Source: Anaerolineae bacterium
GTDB taxonomy: Bacteria > Chloroflexota > Anaerolineae > Promineifilales > Promineifilaceae
NCBI GenBank assembly: GCA_030425205.1
Contig: JAUIAP010000016.1
Location: 1 to 55,955, forward strand
Direction: 5' to 3'
Length of the DNA: 55,955 bases
Shown here: positions 41,050 through 49,455 of the stretch, piece by piece
How positions within the stretch are numbered: position 1 is the stretch's first letter
Layout: every line of letters begins with the position of its first letter
Translations under genes and position numbers: made by a program
Notes under the pieces: generated by a model
The model's database searches: none
What the model saw: only the letters and a program-made list of their open reading frames with translations
Told to the model about the DNA's origin: nothing

Positions 41050-41583
41050 CTAGCCATCATTTTCGGCCGATTCGAGTCGTTTTGTGAAGTAGAGCGCGAC
41101 ATCATGCCCAACCGTGATCTTTTCACCGATCGAGACAAAATCGTGATACTTAAAAATGCCGCGTCCATCGGGGATATAGCCGCGTTTGACATAGAGACGT
41201 TGGGCCGCTCCATAGTCATGTGTGAGACCGACACCGATTCCCACGATGGGCGATGTTTGCGCGACGCGTCGTTCGGCAAAACCCATAATCTTCGCACCGA
41301 CACCTTTGCGCCGAAAGCGCGGCAACACGTTGAAATCAACCAGTTCAGGAATGCTAGATTTACGGAATGGCGGATAGTGAGATCGCCAGTTGATCGTGAT
41401 ATAACCCGCGAATGTTTGATCGACTTCGCCAACGATCAACACCCCGTTGTCATCGCTCATCTGCTTCCAGTAGTGACGAAAGAGCGTGCGCGGTTTGTGC
41501 CAACCTTCATTGACGCACGCTTGGTAGATCGTGTTGATGTCTGCTTCGCGCATCAGTCGCACCGTTATTTTTGCATCTGTCAT
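41050..41583 (-). CDS. GNAT-family N-acetyltransferase
   Basis: A 177-residue acetyltransferase. KITVRLMREADINTIYQ opens the fold; VLPRFRRKGVGAKIMGFAE is the acetyl-CoA loop (about residues 90-108), followed by GIGVGLTHDYGAAQRLYVKRGY. Start 41583 is chosen because TACAAT stands six bases upstream and the fold begins here; an ATG further upstream would add 19 unlike residues. Substrate unknown. It is divergent from the phosphodiester glycosidase gene with 81 bp between starts. Confidence 0.87.
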   Translation of the reverse strand: MTDAKITVRLMREADINTIYQACVNEGWHKPRTLFRHYWKQMSDDNGVLIVGEVDQTFAGYITINWRSHYPPFRKSSIPELVDFNVLPRFRRKGVGAKIMGFAERRVAQTSPIVGIGVGLTHDYGAAQRLYVKRGYIPDGRGIFKYHDFVSIGEKITVGHDVALYFTKRLESAENDG

Positions 41584-41589
41584 CCCGCG

Positions 41590-41595
41590 ATTGTA
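41590..41595 (-). promoter_or_regulatory. -10-like TACAAT, leaderless acetyltransferase start
   Basis: TACAAT on the minus strand with 6 nt to the ATG at 41583; no ribosome site. Confidence 0.55.
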
Positions 41596-41664
41596 AGCCA
41601 AACTGATCAAACGGTAAATGTTACGGAAATCGCAAGCCAAATCGTTTACACTGCTACCCGCGTT

Positions 41665-42579
41665 ATGAAGAGTATTAACCCCATGTTTCGAAAACTATTG
41701 AAGATTGTCTTGATCATATTGGCCATTCCGACGATTGGCGTCACCATTTTTTGGCAGGTGCAACGTGCCAAACGGCCACCACGCACCGCGACCAACTTTG
41801 CGCTATTTGAAGGAGTCACCTATGAACGACGGGTTTGGGATGAACCACGACCGGTCATGTTGCATATTGTGACGCTCGATCGCGCAGCGGCAAACCTTGC
41901 GTACACCGTCACCCCACCCGATCAAAATAGTCTCGAAGACCATCTAAACGCGCGCACGACCAGCCAGTTCCTAGCCGAAAGCGGTGCACAGCTCGCCATT
42001 AACGCCAGCTACTTCTATCCGTTCCGTTCAAACGCCTTTTTTGACTACTATCCCCACGTCGGCGATCCTGTGACGACGGTCGGGTTTACGATGGCAGATG
42101 GCGCGGTTTACAGTCCCGCCGATGATGGGAACGATTTTGTGCCGCTCTGTTTTGGGGAAACAGTTCTGATTGCAGATTCGGCCGAATGTCCCGCCAACAC
42201 AACCCACGCCGTCGCTGGCAATCCCGTCTTTCTACGCGACGGTCGCAACGTCGTTCCACCAGATTTCTGGAATTGGCCGATGCCGCGCACGGCGGTTGCC
42301 TTCAATGACGAAATGATTTGGTTTATTTTGGCCGACGGCCGACAGCGCGGTTACAGCGAAGGGATTGGCATTCCAGAATTAGCCGAGCTTGCGTTAGAGT
42401 TAGGTGCAACGGATGGGATTGCACTCGATGGCGGCGGGAGCGTCACGCTAGCCGTTGAACGCAATGGGGCGGTTGAAGTACTCAACAGTCCGATACATGC
42501 GCGGATGCCACTGTTCGAGCGGCCGATTGGCAATCACATTGGGGTTTTTGCACCGCCATTGTCACAGACAAGCCGCTGA
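41665..42579 (+). CDS. Exported phosphodiester glycosidase-family protein (NAGPA/DUF2233)
   Basis: A 304-residue protein with one N-terminal membrane helix (LLKIVLIILAIPTIGVTIFWQ) acting as signal anchor. The body has the family pattern: QLAINASYFYPF, TVGFTMADGAVYS, TAVAFNDEMIWFILADG and the conserved ATDGIALDGGGSVTLAV (about residues 248-264). Relatives remove GlcNAc from phosphodiesters or act in exopolysaccharide metabolism. It thus fits the surface-glycan genes nearby. TACACT 12 bases before ATG is a possible -10. A second ATG at 41683 is possible. Confidence 0.87.
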   Translation: MKSINPMFRKLLKIVLIILAIPTIGVTIFWQVQRAKRPPRTATNFALFEGVTYERRVWDEPRPVMLHIVTLDRAAANLAYTVTPPDQNSLEDHLNARTTSQFLAESGAQLAINASYFYPFRSNAFFDYYPHVGDPVTTVGFTMADGAVYSPADDGNDFVPLCFGETVLIADSAECPANTTHAVAGNPVFLRDGRNVVPPDFWNWPMPRTAVAFNDEMIWFILADGRQRGYSEGIGIPELAELALELGATDGIALDGGGSVTLAVERNGAVEVLNSPIHARMPLFERPIGNHIGVFAPPLSQTSR

Positions 42580-42658
42580 ATAACAGGGAAATGACGAGTC
42601 GCTCGCAGCATAGACCCGAATAACGGTATAACTCTATTCCCATGTCTCATTTGATCGC

Positions 42659-42664
42659 TACAAT
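42659..42664 (+). promoter_or_regulatory. -10 TACAAT, leaderless start of the cardiolipin synthase gene
   Basis: TACAAT with 6 nt (AGAGTT) to the ATG at 42671; no room for a ribosome site. Confidence 0.55.
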
Positions 42665-42670
42665 AGAGTT

Positions 42671-43903
42671 ATGCTGCGACATATCGGCCGAATTCTCCTA
42701 ACTATCTTTTCTGCAATCACCTCTGCCCAAATTGGCGTGACCATCTCGCTTGTCTTTTTTGGCAGAAAACTGCGTGCTCAAAAAGGGTACGCCGACTTCC
42801 CCACACGTCAATTTCCCGCCATCAAAACCGAGAACGCCGATATACAACTCTACATGAACGGCTGGTCCCTCTACGATGACATGATCGCCGACATTGAAAA
42901 CGCGCAGCACACCATCTATTTCGAGACGTTTGAGTGGCGCGACGATGAAATGGGCAACCGCTTTTACGATGCGCTGGTTGCGCGTGCCAATGCGGGCGTC
43001 AAGGTTTTCATCATCTATGATCGCGTCGCGACCGTCCTTTTCAACGGGGCGTTGTTTGACTTCTCCGATATACCCAATGTTGAGATACTGTTGCTCAACT
43101 CGCTGCACCATGCGTCACACCTGTTTATGCGGCGGCACTGGGCGATCACACATCGCAAAATCATGGTGACGGACTGCCAAGTCGGCTACATCGGCGGCTA
43201 TAACATTGGCGACAACTATGGAAAGCAGTGGCGCGATACGCATATGCGAATTGAGGGAATTGGCGTGGAAGGCTTAAACTATGCCTTTGTCGACTTGTGG
43301 AATACCAATCGACCCGACAACTTACCCAAGTTACCCTATGCCGACCAGCCATGGAATGCGAGTGTGCAGATTCTGCGCAACGTGCCATACCGCCACGACT
43401 ATCCCATCCGTAGCGTCTATCTTTCTGGCTTAGAACGCGCCGATTCACAAGTCATCTTTACCAACCCCTATCTCGTTCCCGACAGCATGTTGCGCGAGGC
43501 GTTGGTTCTGACTGCCCAGCGCGGTGTTGAGGTCATTATCCTTTTTCCATGGCGGTCTGACCAAATCGTAACGGACTGGATCGCGCGTCGCTTCATCGAT
43601 CAGCTGCTTGCTGGTGGGGTCAAGCTCTATGCGTATGAGGGAACGATGATCCACGCAAAAACGCTGACCGTCGACGGGGAATGGTCGTGCATTGGTTCGG
43701 CCAACCTCGATCGGCTCAGTTTGCGCGTCAATCATGAGATTACGGCGGCGATTTTTAGCCCAGAGGTCGCGCAGCAGCTTGAGGAGATGTTCGAGCTTGA
43801 CAAAACGACGGCGCGTGAATTGACGCTGGAAAAGTGGCGCAATCGGCCGCTAAAAATGCGACTTGGCGAACTCATTCTCTCGCCGCTCTGGCGATTTGTG
43901 TAG
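42671..43903 (+). CDS. Cardiolipin synthase-like phospholipase D enzyme
   Basis: A 410-residue protein with an N-terminal membrane helix ([26 protein letters not shown]) and two PLD domains. The HKD motifs are THRKIMVTD with downstream GGYNIGDNY (about residue 160) and IHAKTLTVD with [13 protein letters not shown] (about residue 327). These are the nucleophile and metal-free catalytic sites of cardiolipin synthases, which join two phosphatidylglycerols. The chain is shorter than E. coli ClsA and similar to ClsB. TACAAT six bases before ATG indicates a leaderless mRNA. Confidence 0.9.
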   Translation: MLRHIGRILLTIFSAITSAQIGVTISLVFFGRKLRAQKGYADFPTRQFPAIKTENADIQLYMNGWSLYDDMIADIENAQHTIYFETFEWRDDEMGNRFYDALVARANAGVKVFIIYDRVATVLFNGALFDFSDIPNVEILLLNSLHHASHLFMRRHWAITHRKIMVTDCQVGYIGGYNIGDNYGKQWRDTHMRIEGIGVEGLNYAFVDLWNTNRPDNLPKLPYADQPWNASVQILRNVPYRHDYPIRSVYLSGLERADSQVIFTNPYLVPDSMLREALVLTAQRGVEVIILFPWRSDQIVTDWIARRFIDQLLAGGVKLYAYEGTMIHAKTLTVDGEWSCIGSANLDRLSLRVNHEITAAIFSPEVAQQLEEMFELDKTTARELTLEKWRNRPLKMRLGELILSPLWRFV

Positions 43904-44018
43904 CAACCCCACGCGAAACCAACGGAATTGCATTGTTTTCCCTGCGCCCCCGTACCAGCCGCAACACCAATCTGTTATACTTTTCTGTTCAAATGTATAC
44001 ATTTTAAGGAGAGTGTCT

Positions 44019-44936
44019 GTGCAACACTTTTTGAGCTTGGCGGATTTGACCGCCGACGAACTATGGAATTTACTCGATCTGGCTACATCGCTGAAAAGTG
44101 AGTGGAAAAGTGGGGGGAATCGGCCGATTTTGGCCAATAAATCCCTCGCGCTCGTCTTCCAAAAGCCATCACTGCGGACGCGCGTCTCATTTGAAATGGG
44201 TATGGTGCATCTTGGCGGTTATGCGCTCTATCTCAGCCCCAATGAAATCAAAATGGGGGGACGCGAAAGTGTGCCAGATGTCGCCCGTGTCTTGTCTGGC
44301 TATGTCGATGGGATCATGGCGCGTGTCTTTGAGCATGATCACATCTTGCAGTTGGCCGAGTATGCCAGCGTCCCCGTGATCAACGGATTGTCCGACTTCA
44401 ATCATCCCGCGCAGGGGTTGACCGACCTCTTCACCATTTTGGAAAATAGGGGCAAGCTGGAAGGGTTGACAATGGCATACATTGGCGACGGCAATAATGT
44501 GACGCGCTCATTGATGTACGGTGCGGCATTGACAGGGATGAACTTTATCTCAGCCGCGCCCGCCGACTATCAGCTACCCGGCAGTGACTATGAAACAGGG
44601 ATGGAAATGCGTGTCAGCGACTCACAAACGATCGACTTTATCAGCGATCCAGTGCTTGCCGTGCGTGAGGCGGACGTCATTTATACCGATGTATGGACGA
44701 GTATGGGACAGGAGGCAGAATCGGCCGAACGGCTAAAAATCTTCCCGCCCTATCAATTGAACGAAAAGCTGATCGCCAACAGCAAATCAGATGCCATCAT
44801 TCTGCACTGTCTTCCCGCCCATCGCGGCGAGGAGATCACCGATGCGGTCGCTGATGGTGAAAAGTCGGTTATGTTCCAACAGGCACACAACCGCATGCAC
44901 GCACAGAAAGCGATTTTAGCAACATTACTTCAGTGA
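44019..44936 (+). CDS. argF: Ornithine carbamoyltransferase
   Basis: A 305-residue enzyme of arginine synthesis (ornithine plus carbamoyl phosphate to citrulline). The GTG at 44019 is fixed by AAGGAG seven bases upstream and the family start [11 protein letters not shown]. Carbamoyl-phosphate motif SLRTR (about residue 50; usually STRTR), HPAQGLTDL (about 128; usually HPCQ), and ornithine/catalytic [10 protein letters not shown] (about 262) are visible. The Ala for Cys in HPAQ is a minor variation seen in some members. Aspartate carbamoyltransferase is excluded by the HCLPAHRG motif. The stop codon lies inside a short-period repeat that runs up to the cdaA start. Confidence 0.95.
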   Translation: MQHFLSLADLTADELWNLLDLATSLKSEWKSGGNRPILANKSLALVFQKPSLRTRVSFEMGMVHLGGYALYLSPNEIKMGGRESVPDVARVLSGYVDGIMARVFEHDHILQLAEYASVPVINGLSDFNHPAQGLTDLFTILENRGKLEGLTMAYIGDGNNVTRSLMYGAALTGMNFISAAPADYQLPGSDYETGMEMRVSDSQTIDFISDPVLAVREADVIYTDVWTSMGQEAESAERLKIFPPYQLNEKLIANSKSDAIILHCLPAHRGEEITDAVADGEKSVMFQQAHNRMHAQKAILATLLQ

Positions 44937-45013
44937 ACAGTGAACGGTAAGCAGTGAACAGGTCAATCGTCAATTGGGCTGTTTACTGCCGACTGCTTAC
45001 TGCCGACTGCTCC
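44931..45013. repeat. Short-period repeat (CAGTGAACAGTGAAC type) joining argF and cdaA
   Basis: Left half: CAGTGAACAGTGAACGGTAA plus GCAGTGAACAG. Right half: CTGTTTACTGCCGACTGCTT plus ACTGCCGACTGC, which is complementary in an imperfect way with about 17 nt between. It contains the argF stop codon and ends 4 bp before the proposed cdaA start. Confidence 0.8.
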
Positions 45014-45017
45014 TGAC

Positions 45018-45809
45018 TTGTTCGACTCTCTCGACATCGGATTTTTCCTCTCTCAATTCACGCTGTTCAGCGTTCTCGACATCCTGCTTGTTGCGCTGTT
45101 GATCTATGGCGTGTTGATGTTGGTGCGCGGTACGCGGGCCGTTCAGTTGATTCGCGGCTTGATTGTGTTTGCCTTGTTGCTAACCGTGGTCGATCAGCAG
45201 TTGGGGCAGTTGACGGCGTTGCGCTGGATGGTCGGCCGACTGTTGCCCGCCCTCTTTCTCGCCATTCCCGTCATCTTCCAGCCAGAACTACGCCGTGCAT
45301 TGGCGCAGTTAGGTGGTCAAACAGGGCTGTTCACACGCATCTTGCGTCGCCCTGAACACGATAAATGGGTGACCACACTTGCCGACGCCTGCCGCCGTCT
45401 CTCGACGCGCCGACATGGTGCGCTGATCGTCATCGAGCGCGACACAGGCTTGCAAGAGTACATCGACACGGGCGTGAAAATCGACGCGATCATCAGCACA
45501 CCGCTCTTGCTCAATATCTTTCACAAAGATGTCGATCTGCATGACGGCGGTGTCATCATCCGCAATGGACGCATCACGGCGGCATCCTGCGTCATGCCGT
45601 TGTCAAGCAGCCGCATGTCTGATCGACAAATGGGGTTGCGCCATCGCGCGGCGTTGGGGACAAGTGAACAGACCGATGCGGTCGTCGTCGTCGTCTCTGA
45701 AGAAACGGGCAATATAGCCATTGCGCACAATGGGCGCATCTTGCCCAAACAGGCCGCCAATCAGTTAGAAAATGTATTGAAAGCGTTCTTAGATAAATCA
45801 GCACAGTAG
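45018..45809 (+). CDS. cdaA: Diadenylate cyclase CdaA
   Basis: A 263-residue membrane diadenylate cyclase that makes c-di-AMP. Three N-terminal hydrophobic helices (about residues 15-90: LFSVLDILLVALLIYGVLML, LIVFALLLTVV, LLPALFLAIPVIF) precede the DAC domain. Its active-site segments are LHDGGVII (about 173; usually DGA) and LRHRAALG (about 207), with IAHNGRI near the end. The start is uncertain: a TTG four bases after the repeat is the first suitable codon and leaves no ribosome site. Followed 42 bp later by its YbbR partner, the standard cdaA-cdaR order. Confidence 0.93.
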   Translation: MFDSLDIGFFLSQFTLFSVLDILLVALLIYGVLMLVRGTRAVQLIRGLIVFALLLTVVDQQLGQLTALRWMVGRLLPALFLAIPVIFQPELRRALAQLGGQTGLFTRILRRPEHDKWVTTLADACRRLSTRRHGALIVIERDTGLQEYIDTGVKIDAIISTPLLLNIFHKDVDLHDGGVIIRNGRITAASCVMPLSSSRMSDRQMGLRHRAALGTSEQTDAVVVVVSEETGNIAIAHNGRILPKQAANQLENVLKAFLDKSAQ

Positions 45810-45810
45810 A

Positions 45811-45850
45811 TAAGGTGAGTAAGAACTTTTCACTTACCACTTACCACTAA
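45811..45850. repeat. Short-period repeat (CACTTAC type) in the cdaA-cdaR spacer
   Basis: GGTGAGTAAG on the left and CACTTACCACTTACCACT on the right, with a 7-bp period, fill the whole gap between the cdaA stop and the cdaR ATG. The arms are partly complementary. Confidence 0.65.
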
Positions 45851-45851
45851 A

Positions 45852-47213
45852 ATGGGTCGCATCTTTCGAGCAATTATCAGCAACGTCACCTCCCTGCTAC
45901 TGGCATTGATTCTTGCCATCATCATTTGGGCGGCAGCGGTGCGCGAAGCCAACCCCGATGGGGAGCGCATCGTGCGATTGCCGATCAATATCGTGGCACC
46001 AGACGATGTCATATTGCTTAATACCCCCGCTGAACGGGTCGATGTGACGTTTACTGGCCCGCAAAATTCGCTTGAGGCGCTTGACCCGCTAAGTTTTGAG
46101 GCTGTGCTTGACCTATCGACACTGACAACGGCGGGGCGCGAGACAGTTTCAATTCAAGTCAACCCGACCAGCCCGATTGATGACAACATCTCCCTCGACC
46201 TAAATCCGCCGCAAACGGTGGTGGACATCGACTTTGAGACGACCCGCACCATTCCCGTGATTGTGACGATTCAGGGCAATCTGCCACCCACCCATTCGCA
46301 GGGCGAAGTTGTGGTTACGCCCGAAGAGATTGAGGTGACGGGGCCACAAAGTCGCGTCAATGAACTCAAAGATGCGCGGACGACGATCTTCTTGACCAAT
46401 AGCACCCAGCAGACGTTTGAAGAGACGCGCCGATTGACAATTTATAATAGAGATGACGAGCCAGTTGGCACATCTGGCGGAACGCTCGTCTTTAACCCAA
46501 TTCAGGCGACGATTCTGGTCGAGATCATTGAGAATGAAAGTATTGCGGATATGACCATTCAAGTGGAACTGGAGGGGTTGCCCGCTCCCGGCTATCGCCT
46601 CTTGAGTGCGACGGCCGAGCCACGCTCGATCTTGGTGCAAGGGCCGCCAGAACTGCTCGATAATTTGCGCGTCGTTGCCACAAACCCTGTGCCGATCACG
46701 GGACTAAACGCATCGAGTCGCATCCCCGTGACGATTGAACTCCCCGAAGGGATCGAGCGACTGGACAACAATCCCATCGTCGCCAATATCGGTATTGACC
46801 GCATCATGACAACGGGTGTGTTTACCGTCCCGACCAATCCGGTTGGATTGAGCCCTGAGCTGACGGCGACAATACCGATTACGCAGATGCGTGTGACGCT
46901 ATTTGGTCCATTGGACACGCTAGACGCAATTTCGGCCGATGACATCCGCGCCGAACTACCCCTCAACGACGTGCGCGAGGGAACCAACATCATCGTCCCC
47001 ATCGTCAGCCCACCCACAATCGAAGGGGTGGAAGTCCGTTCATTTATTCCCAGCATCGTCAACGTCATCATCACGCGCACGGTGACACAAACGGACGAAC
47101 TACCCGAATCTTCGTGGCGAACGGTGCCTACGGACGGGTTGCATCAACTTCGGGTTGCTAATACACTGCCTATTGCTGTTTTGCCGCGAAGGTATAAACT
47201 GTTCCGATTATGA
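45852..47213 (+). CDS. cdaR: YbbR-domain regulator of diadenylate cyclase
   Basis: A 453-residue protein with one N-terminal membrane helix (LLLALILAIIIWAAAV, about 15-30) and about four YbbR-type beta domains outside (recurring patterns such as VDVTFTGPQNSLEAL, VVVTPEEIEVTGPQSRVNEL, ILVQGPPELLDNL, MRVTLFGPLDTLDAI). In other bacteria CdaR binds and modulates CdaA, and the gene order here is the same. The last 35 residues are more polar. Its stop overlaps the der start by 4 bp, so c-di-AMP control and ribosome assembly genes are translationally linked. Confidence 0.92.
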   Translation: MGRIFRAIISNVTSLLLALILAIIIWAAAVREANPDGERIVRLPINIVAPDDVILLNTPAERVDVTFTGPQNSLEALDPLSFEAVLDLSTLTTAGRETVSIQVNPTSPIDDNISLDLNPPQTVVDIDFETTRTIPVIVTIQGNLPPTHSQGEVVVTPEEIEVTGPQSRVNELKDARTTIFLTNSTQQTFEETRRLTIYNRDDEPVGTSGGTLVFNPIQATILVEIIENESIADMTIQVELEGLPAPGYRLLSATAEPRSILVQGPPELLDNLRVVATNPVPITGLNASSRIPVTIELPEGIERLDNNPIVANIGIDRIMTTGVFTVPTNPVGLSPELTATIPITQMRVTLFGPLDTLDAISADDIRAELPLNDVREGTNIIVPIVSPPTIEGVEVRSFIPSIVNVIITRTVTQTDELPESSWRTVPTDGLHQLRVANTLPIAVLPRRYKLFRL

Positions 47214-48568
47214 AACCACTAGTTGCACTTGTCGGCCGACCAAATGTCGGCAAATCTACTCTCTTTAATCGCATCGTCGGCCGACGCATGGCTGTTGTCT
47301 CCGACGTGGCAGGCACGACGCGAGATCGACTCTATTCCGAAGCGGAATGGATCGATACCTCATTCATGCTGGTTGATACGGGCGGAATCGAGTTAGACGA
47401 GGGGTGGAACACAGAACCCCTTTCGGAAGATTCAAGCCGCTTTATGCCCGAAATTCGGAGTCAAGCGCAAACGGCTATTGAAAGTGCAGATGCGATCATC
47501 CAAGTTGTCGATGGGCAAGCAGGGGTGACATCGGCCGATCGTGAGGTCGCCGAAATCCTGCGCCGCACCAAAAAGCCTGTCTTTATTGCTGCCAACAAAC
47601 TTGAGTCAAGCAAGTTGAAAGATGATGCGTTTGAGTTTTATGAATTAGGTTTAGGCGAAGTGTTTGCCGTTTCTGCCCTGCACGGTCCCGGTGTGGCTGA
47701 ACTGCTCGACGCACTGATCGAAGAGCTGCCACCTAGCGACATTAGCGAAGAAGAGGACGACACGATAAAAATCGCCCTGTTGGGCAAGCCAAACGTCGGT
47801 AAATCGACATTGCTGAATCAACTTATCGGTGAACAACGCGCCATCGTCAGCCCAATCGCAGGCACAACCCGTGATGCGATTGATAGCAAGTTCCGCTGGC
47901 AGGGCAAAGAGTTCACGCTGATCGACACGGCGGGGATTCGGCGACGTGGCAAAATCGAACAAGGGGTTGAAAAGTTTAGCGTTTTGCGCTCCCTCAAGGC
48001 ACTCGATCGGGCCGATGTTGTGTTGCTCTTGATCGACGGCTCACAAGGCTTGACAGCGCAAGACATGCACATCGCGGGCATGATTAGCGAGGAGTCCAAG
48101 GCGGGCGTGATTTTGCTGGTCAATAAGTGGGATGCGGTTGATAAAGACGCATTTACAATTTACGACATGACCGAACGACTACGCGAAGAGATGGTCTTCA
48201 TGCCGTATGTCGAAATGCTCTTTATTTCTGCGCAGAACGGCCAGCGCGTGCATAAGATTATGCCGCTGGTCGAGCAGGTCGATGAGTCGCGTCATCATCG
48301 CGTCAGCACGGGCGAACTCAACCGCATTGTGCGCGATGCCGTTGCGCGGCATCAACCGCCGGGCAAAGCGTCCAAGCTCAAATTCTTCTATGTCACACAG
48401 GTGGGTGTTGCCCCGCCGACCTTCGTTTTCTTTGTCAACAATCCTGAGTTGGTGCATTTCACCTATCAACGGTATTTGGAGAATCAGATTCGTCAGTTTT
48501 TCCCATTCATGGGGACGCAAATTAAACTGATATTCCGTGCGCGTGGTGAAGAACGGTATGGCAAGTAG
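47210..48568 (+). CDS. der: Ribosome-assembly GTPase Der (EngA)
   Basis: A 452-residue GTPase with two G domains in tandem. First: GRPNVGKST (residues 9-17), VSDVAGTTRDR, VDTGG, NKLES (G4 variant of NKxD). Second: GKPNVGKST (about 194), IAGTTRDAID, IDTAGIRR and NKWDAVD. A C-terminal KH-like domain ends the chain (HQPPGKASKLKFFYVTQVG, PPTFVFFVNNPELVH). Der is essential for 50S subunit assembly. It starts within the cdaR stop (ATGA), and TAAACT nine bases upstream could also give an internal start of transcription. Confidence 0.97.
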   Translation: MKPLVALVGRPNVGKSTLFNRIVGRRMAVVSDVAGTTRDRLYSEAEWIDTSFMLVDTGGIELDEGWNTEPLSEDSSRFMPEIRSQAQTAIESADAIIQVVDGQAGVTSADREVAEILRRTKKPVFIAANKLESSKLKDDAFEFYELGLGEVFAVSALHGPGVAELLDALIEELPPSDISEEEDDTIKIALLGKPNVGKSTLLNQLIGEQRAIVSPIAGTTRDAIDSKFRWQGKEFTLIDTAGIRRRGKIEQGVEKFSVLRSLKALDRADVVLLLIDGSQGLTAQDMHIAGMISEESKAGVILLVNKWDAVDKDAFTIYDMTERLREEMVFMPYVEMLFISAQNGQRVHKIMPLVEQVDESRHHRVSTGELNRIVRDAVARHQPPGKASKLKFFYVTQVGVAPPTFVFFVNNPELVHFTYQRYLENQIRQFFPFMGTQIKLIFRARGEERYGK

Positions 48569-48571
48569 CTA

Positions 48572-48682
48572 CGGCGTGAAATACGCGCAATAATAATCCC
48601 GCTCAATCCAAGCCAGTTCAAAGTCCCCGACTGGAACTGGTTTAGCCGTTTCATCAAATGATGGACTGTTGCAGGGCAACGA
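48572..48682 (-). pseudogene. Coding-like remnant in frame after the EEP hydrolase stop
   Basis: After the stop of the EEP gene the same minus-strand frame stays open for about 36 codons and reads protein-like (SFDETAKPVPVGDFELAWIE, then RDYYCAYFTP), ending just before the der stop. It could be the end of a lost gene, or an extension reached by read-through of one TAA. CCAGTT/AACTGG in the same stretch could also pair as a weak hairpin between convergent genes. Confidence 0.35.
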
Positions 48683-49441
48683 TTAAAGTGTAAGCGTTGT
48701 CACGATTCCAACGTGGTCGGATGGGTAAAGCGTTGGGTCATTTTCGGCCGATTTTAGCCCAAACAATCGCGCATCCAACACCTTCAAATGAGGGGAAACA
48801 AAGATATAGTCGTGGTGTGCGCCAACTGTCAAATCGTGCGCGTTCAGCGCGGTTGGAAAGGTTGCCAACGGCTCATGCCCATTGGCGGCCGCATACGCTG
48901 ACCGATAGCCAAAAAAAGTTTTCATTCGCCCGACCGCCAACGAATCTGGCTCCGCACGTAGACATCCCGCCACGACCCGTCGCTGCACCCCACCATGACT
49001 ATCGAGCCACCCCATCAACACCATGATTTGCCGCTCGCGGGTTTCGTGGGCGTGTGGGCGTGAGCGCAGATGGGTGCTGACGACATCGACGGTATCGCCG
49101 CTGGGCAGATCCACGGCGATGCGAACAGCGATGCGCGCAAAGCTGAGCGCGATAGAATCGGCCGAAATGATCGGCAAACGTGACAGCAACCCAACGCCCT
49201 CATACCAGTTCATCAGTGATCGCCGGCGTCGCTGCACAAGCTGGTAAGGCACACCGCTCCCCATCCTTGCATTCAACTGATTACGCAGCCAATACCCTTG
49301 CTGAATGGGCAGCGCAATCTCCTGCAATGCGATGACATCCGCTTGCAATTCAAGCAGCTCGCTGACGACCAGTTCGCGGCGTTGCAACCAGCGGTCAAGG
49401 TTGAGATGGAGATTTAGTGTGGCGATGGTTAGAGTGGTCAT
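48683..49441 (-). CDS. Endonuclease/exonuclease/phosphatase-family hydrolase
   Basis: A 252-residue member of the Mg-dependent EEP superfamily. The family residues appear in order: IATLNLH (Asn), DVIALQEIAL (Glu, metal), YEGVGLLSRLPI, VDVVSTHLRSR (His), VVAGCLRAEPDS (where GDFN is usual: GCLR lacks the normal Asp-Phe-Asn) and SDHVGIVTTL (Asp-His). The changed GDFN motif may weaken catalysis or shift specificity. No signal peptide. TACAAT lies eight bases before ATG, with no ribosome site, so probably leaderless. Substrate unknown; DNA, phosphoinositides or lipids are used by relatives. Confidence 0.85.
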   Translation of the reverse strand: MTTLTIATLNLHLNLDRWLQRRELVVSELLELQADVIALQEIALPIQQGYWLRNQLNARMGSGVPYQLVQRRRRSLMNWYEGVGLLSRLPIISADSIALSFARIAVRIAVDLPSGDTVDVVSTHLRSRPHAHETRERQIMVLMGWLDSHGGVQRRVVAGCLRAEPDSLAVGRMKTFFGYRSAYAAANGHEPLATFPTALNAHDLTVGAHHDYIFVSPHLKVLDARLFGLKSAENDPTLYPSDHVGIVTTLTL

Positions 49442-49449
49442 CGGGTCGA

Positions 49450-49455
49450 ATTGTA
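49450..49455 (-). promoter_or_regulatory. -10-like TACAAT, leaderless start of EEP gene
   Basis: TACAAT on the minus strand with 8 nt to the ATG at 49441. It ends one base before the stop of the upstream minus-strand gene, so the promoter overlaps that coding end. Confidence 0.5.
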
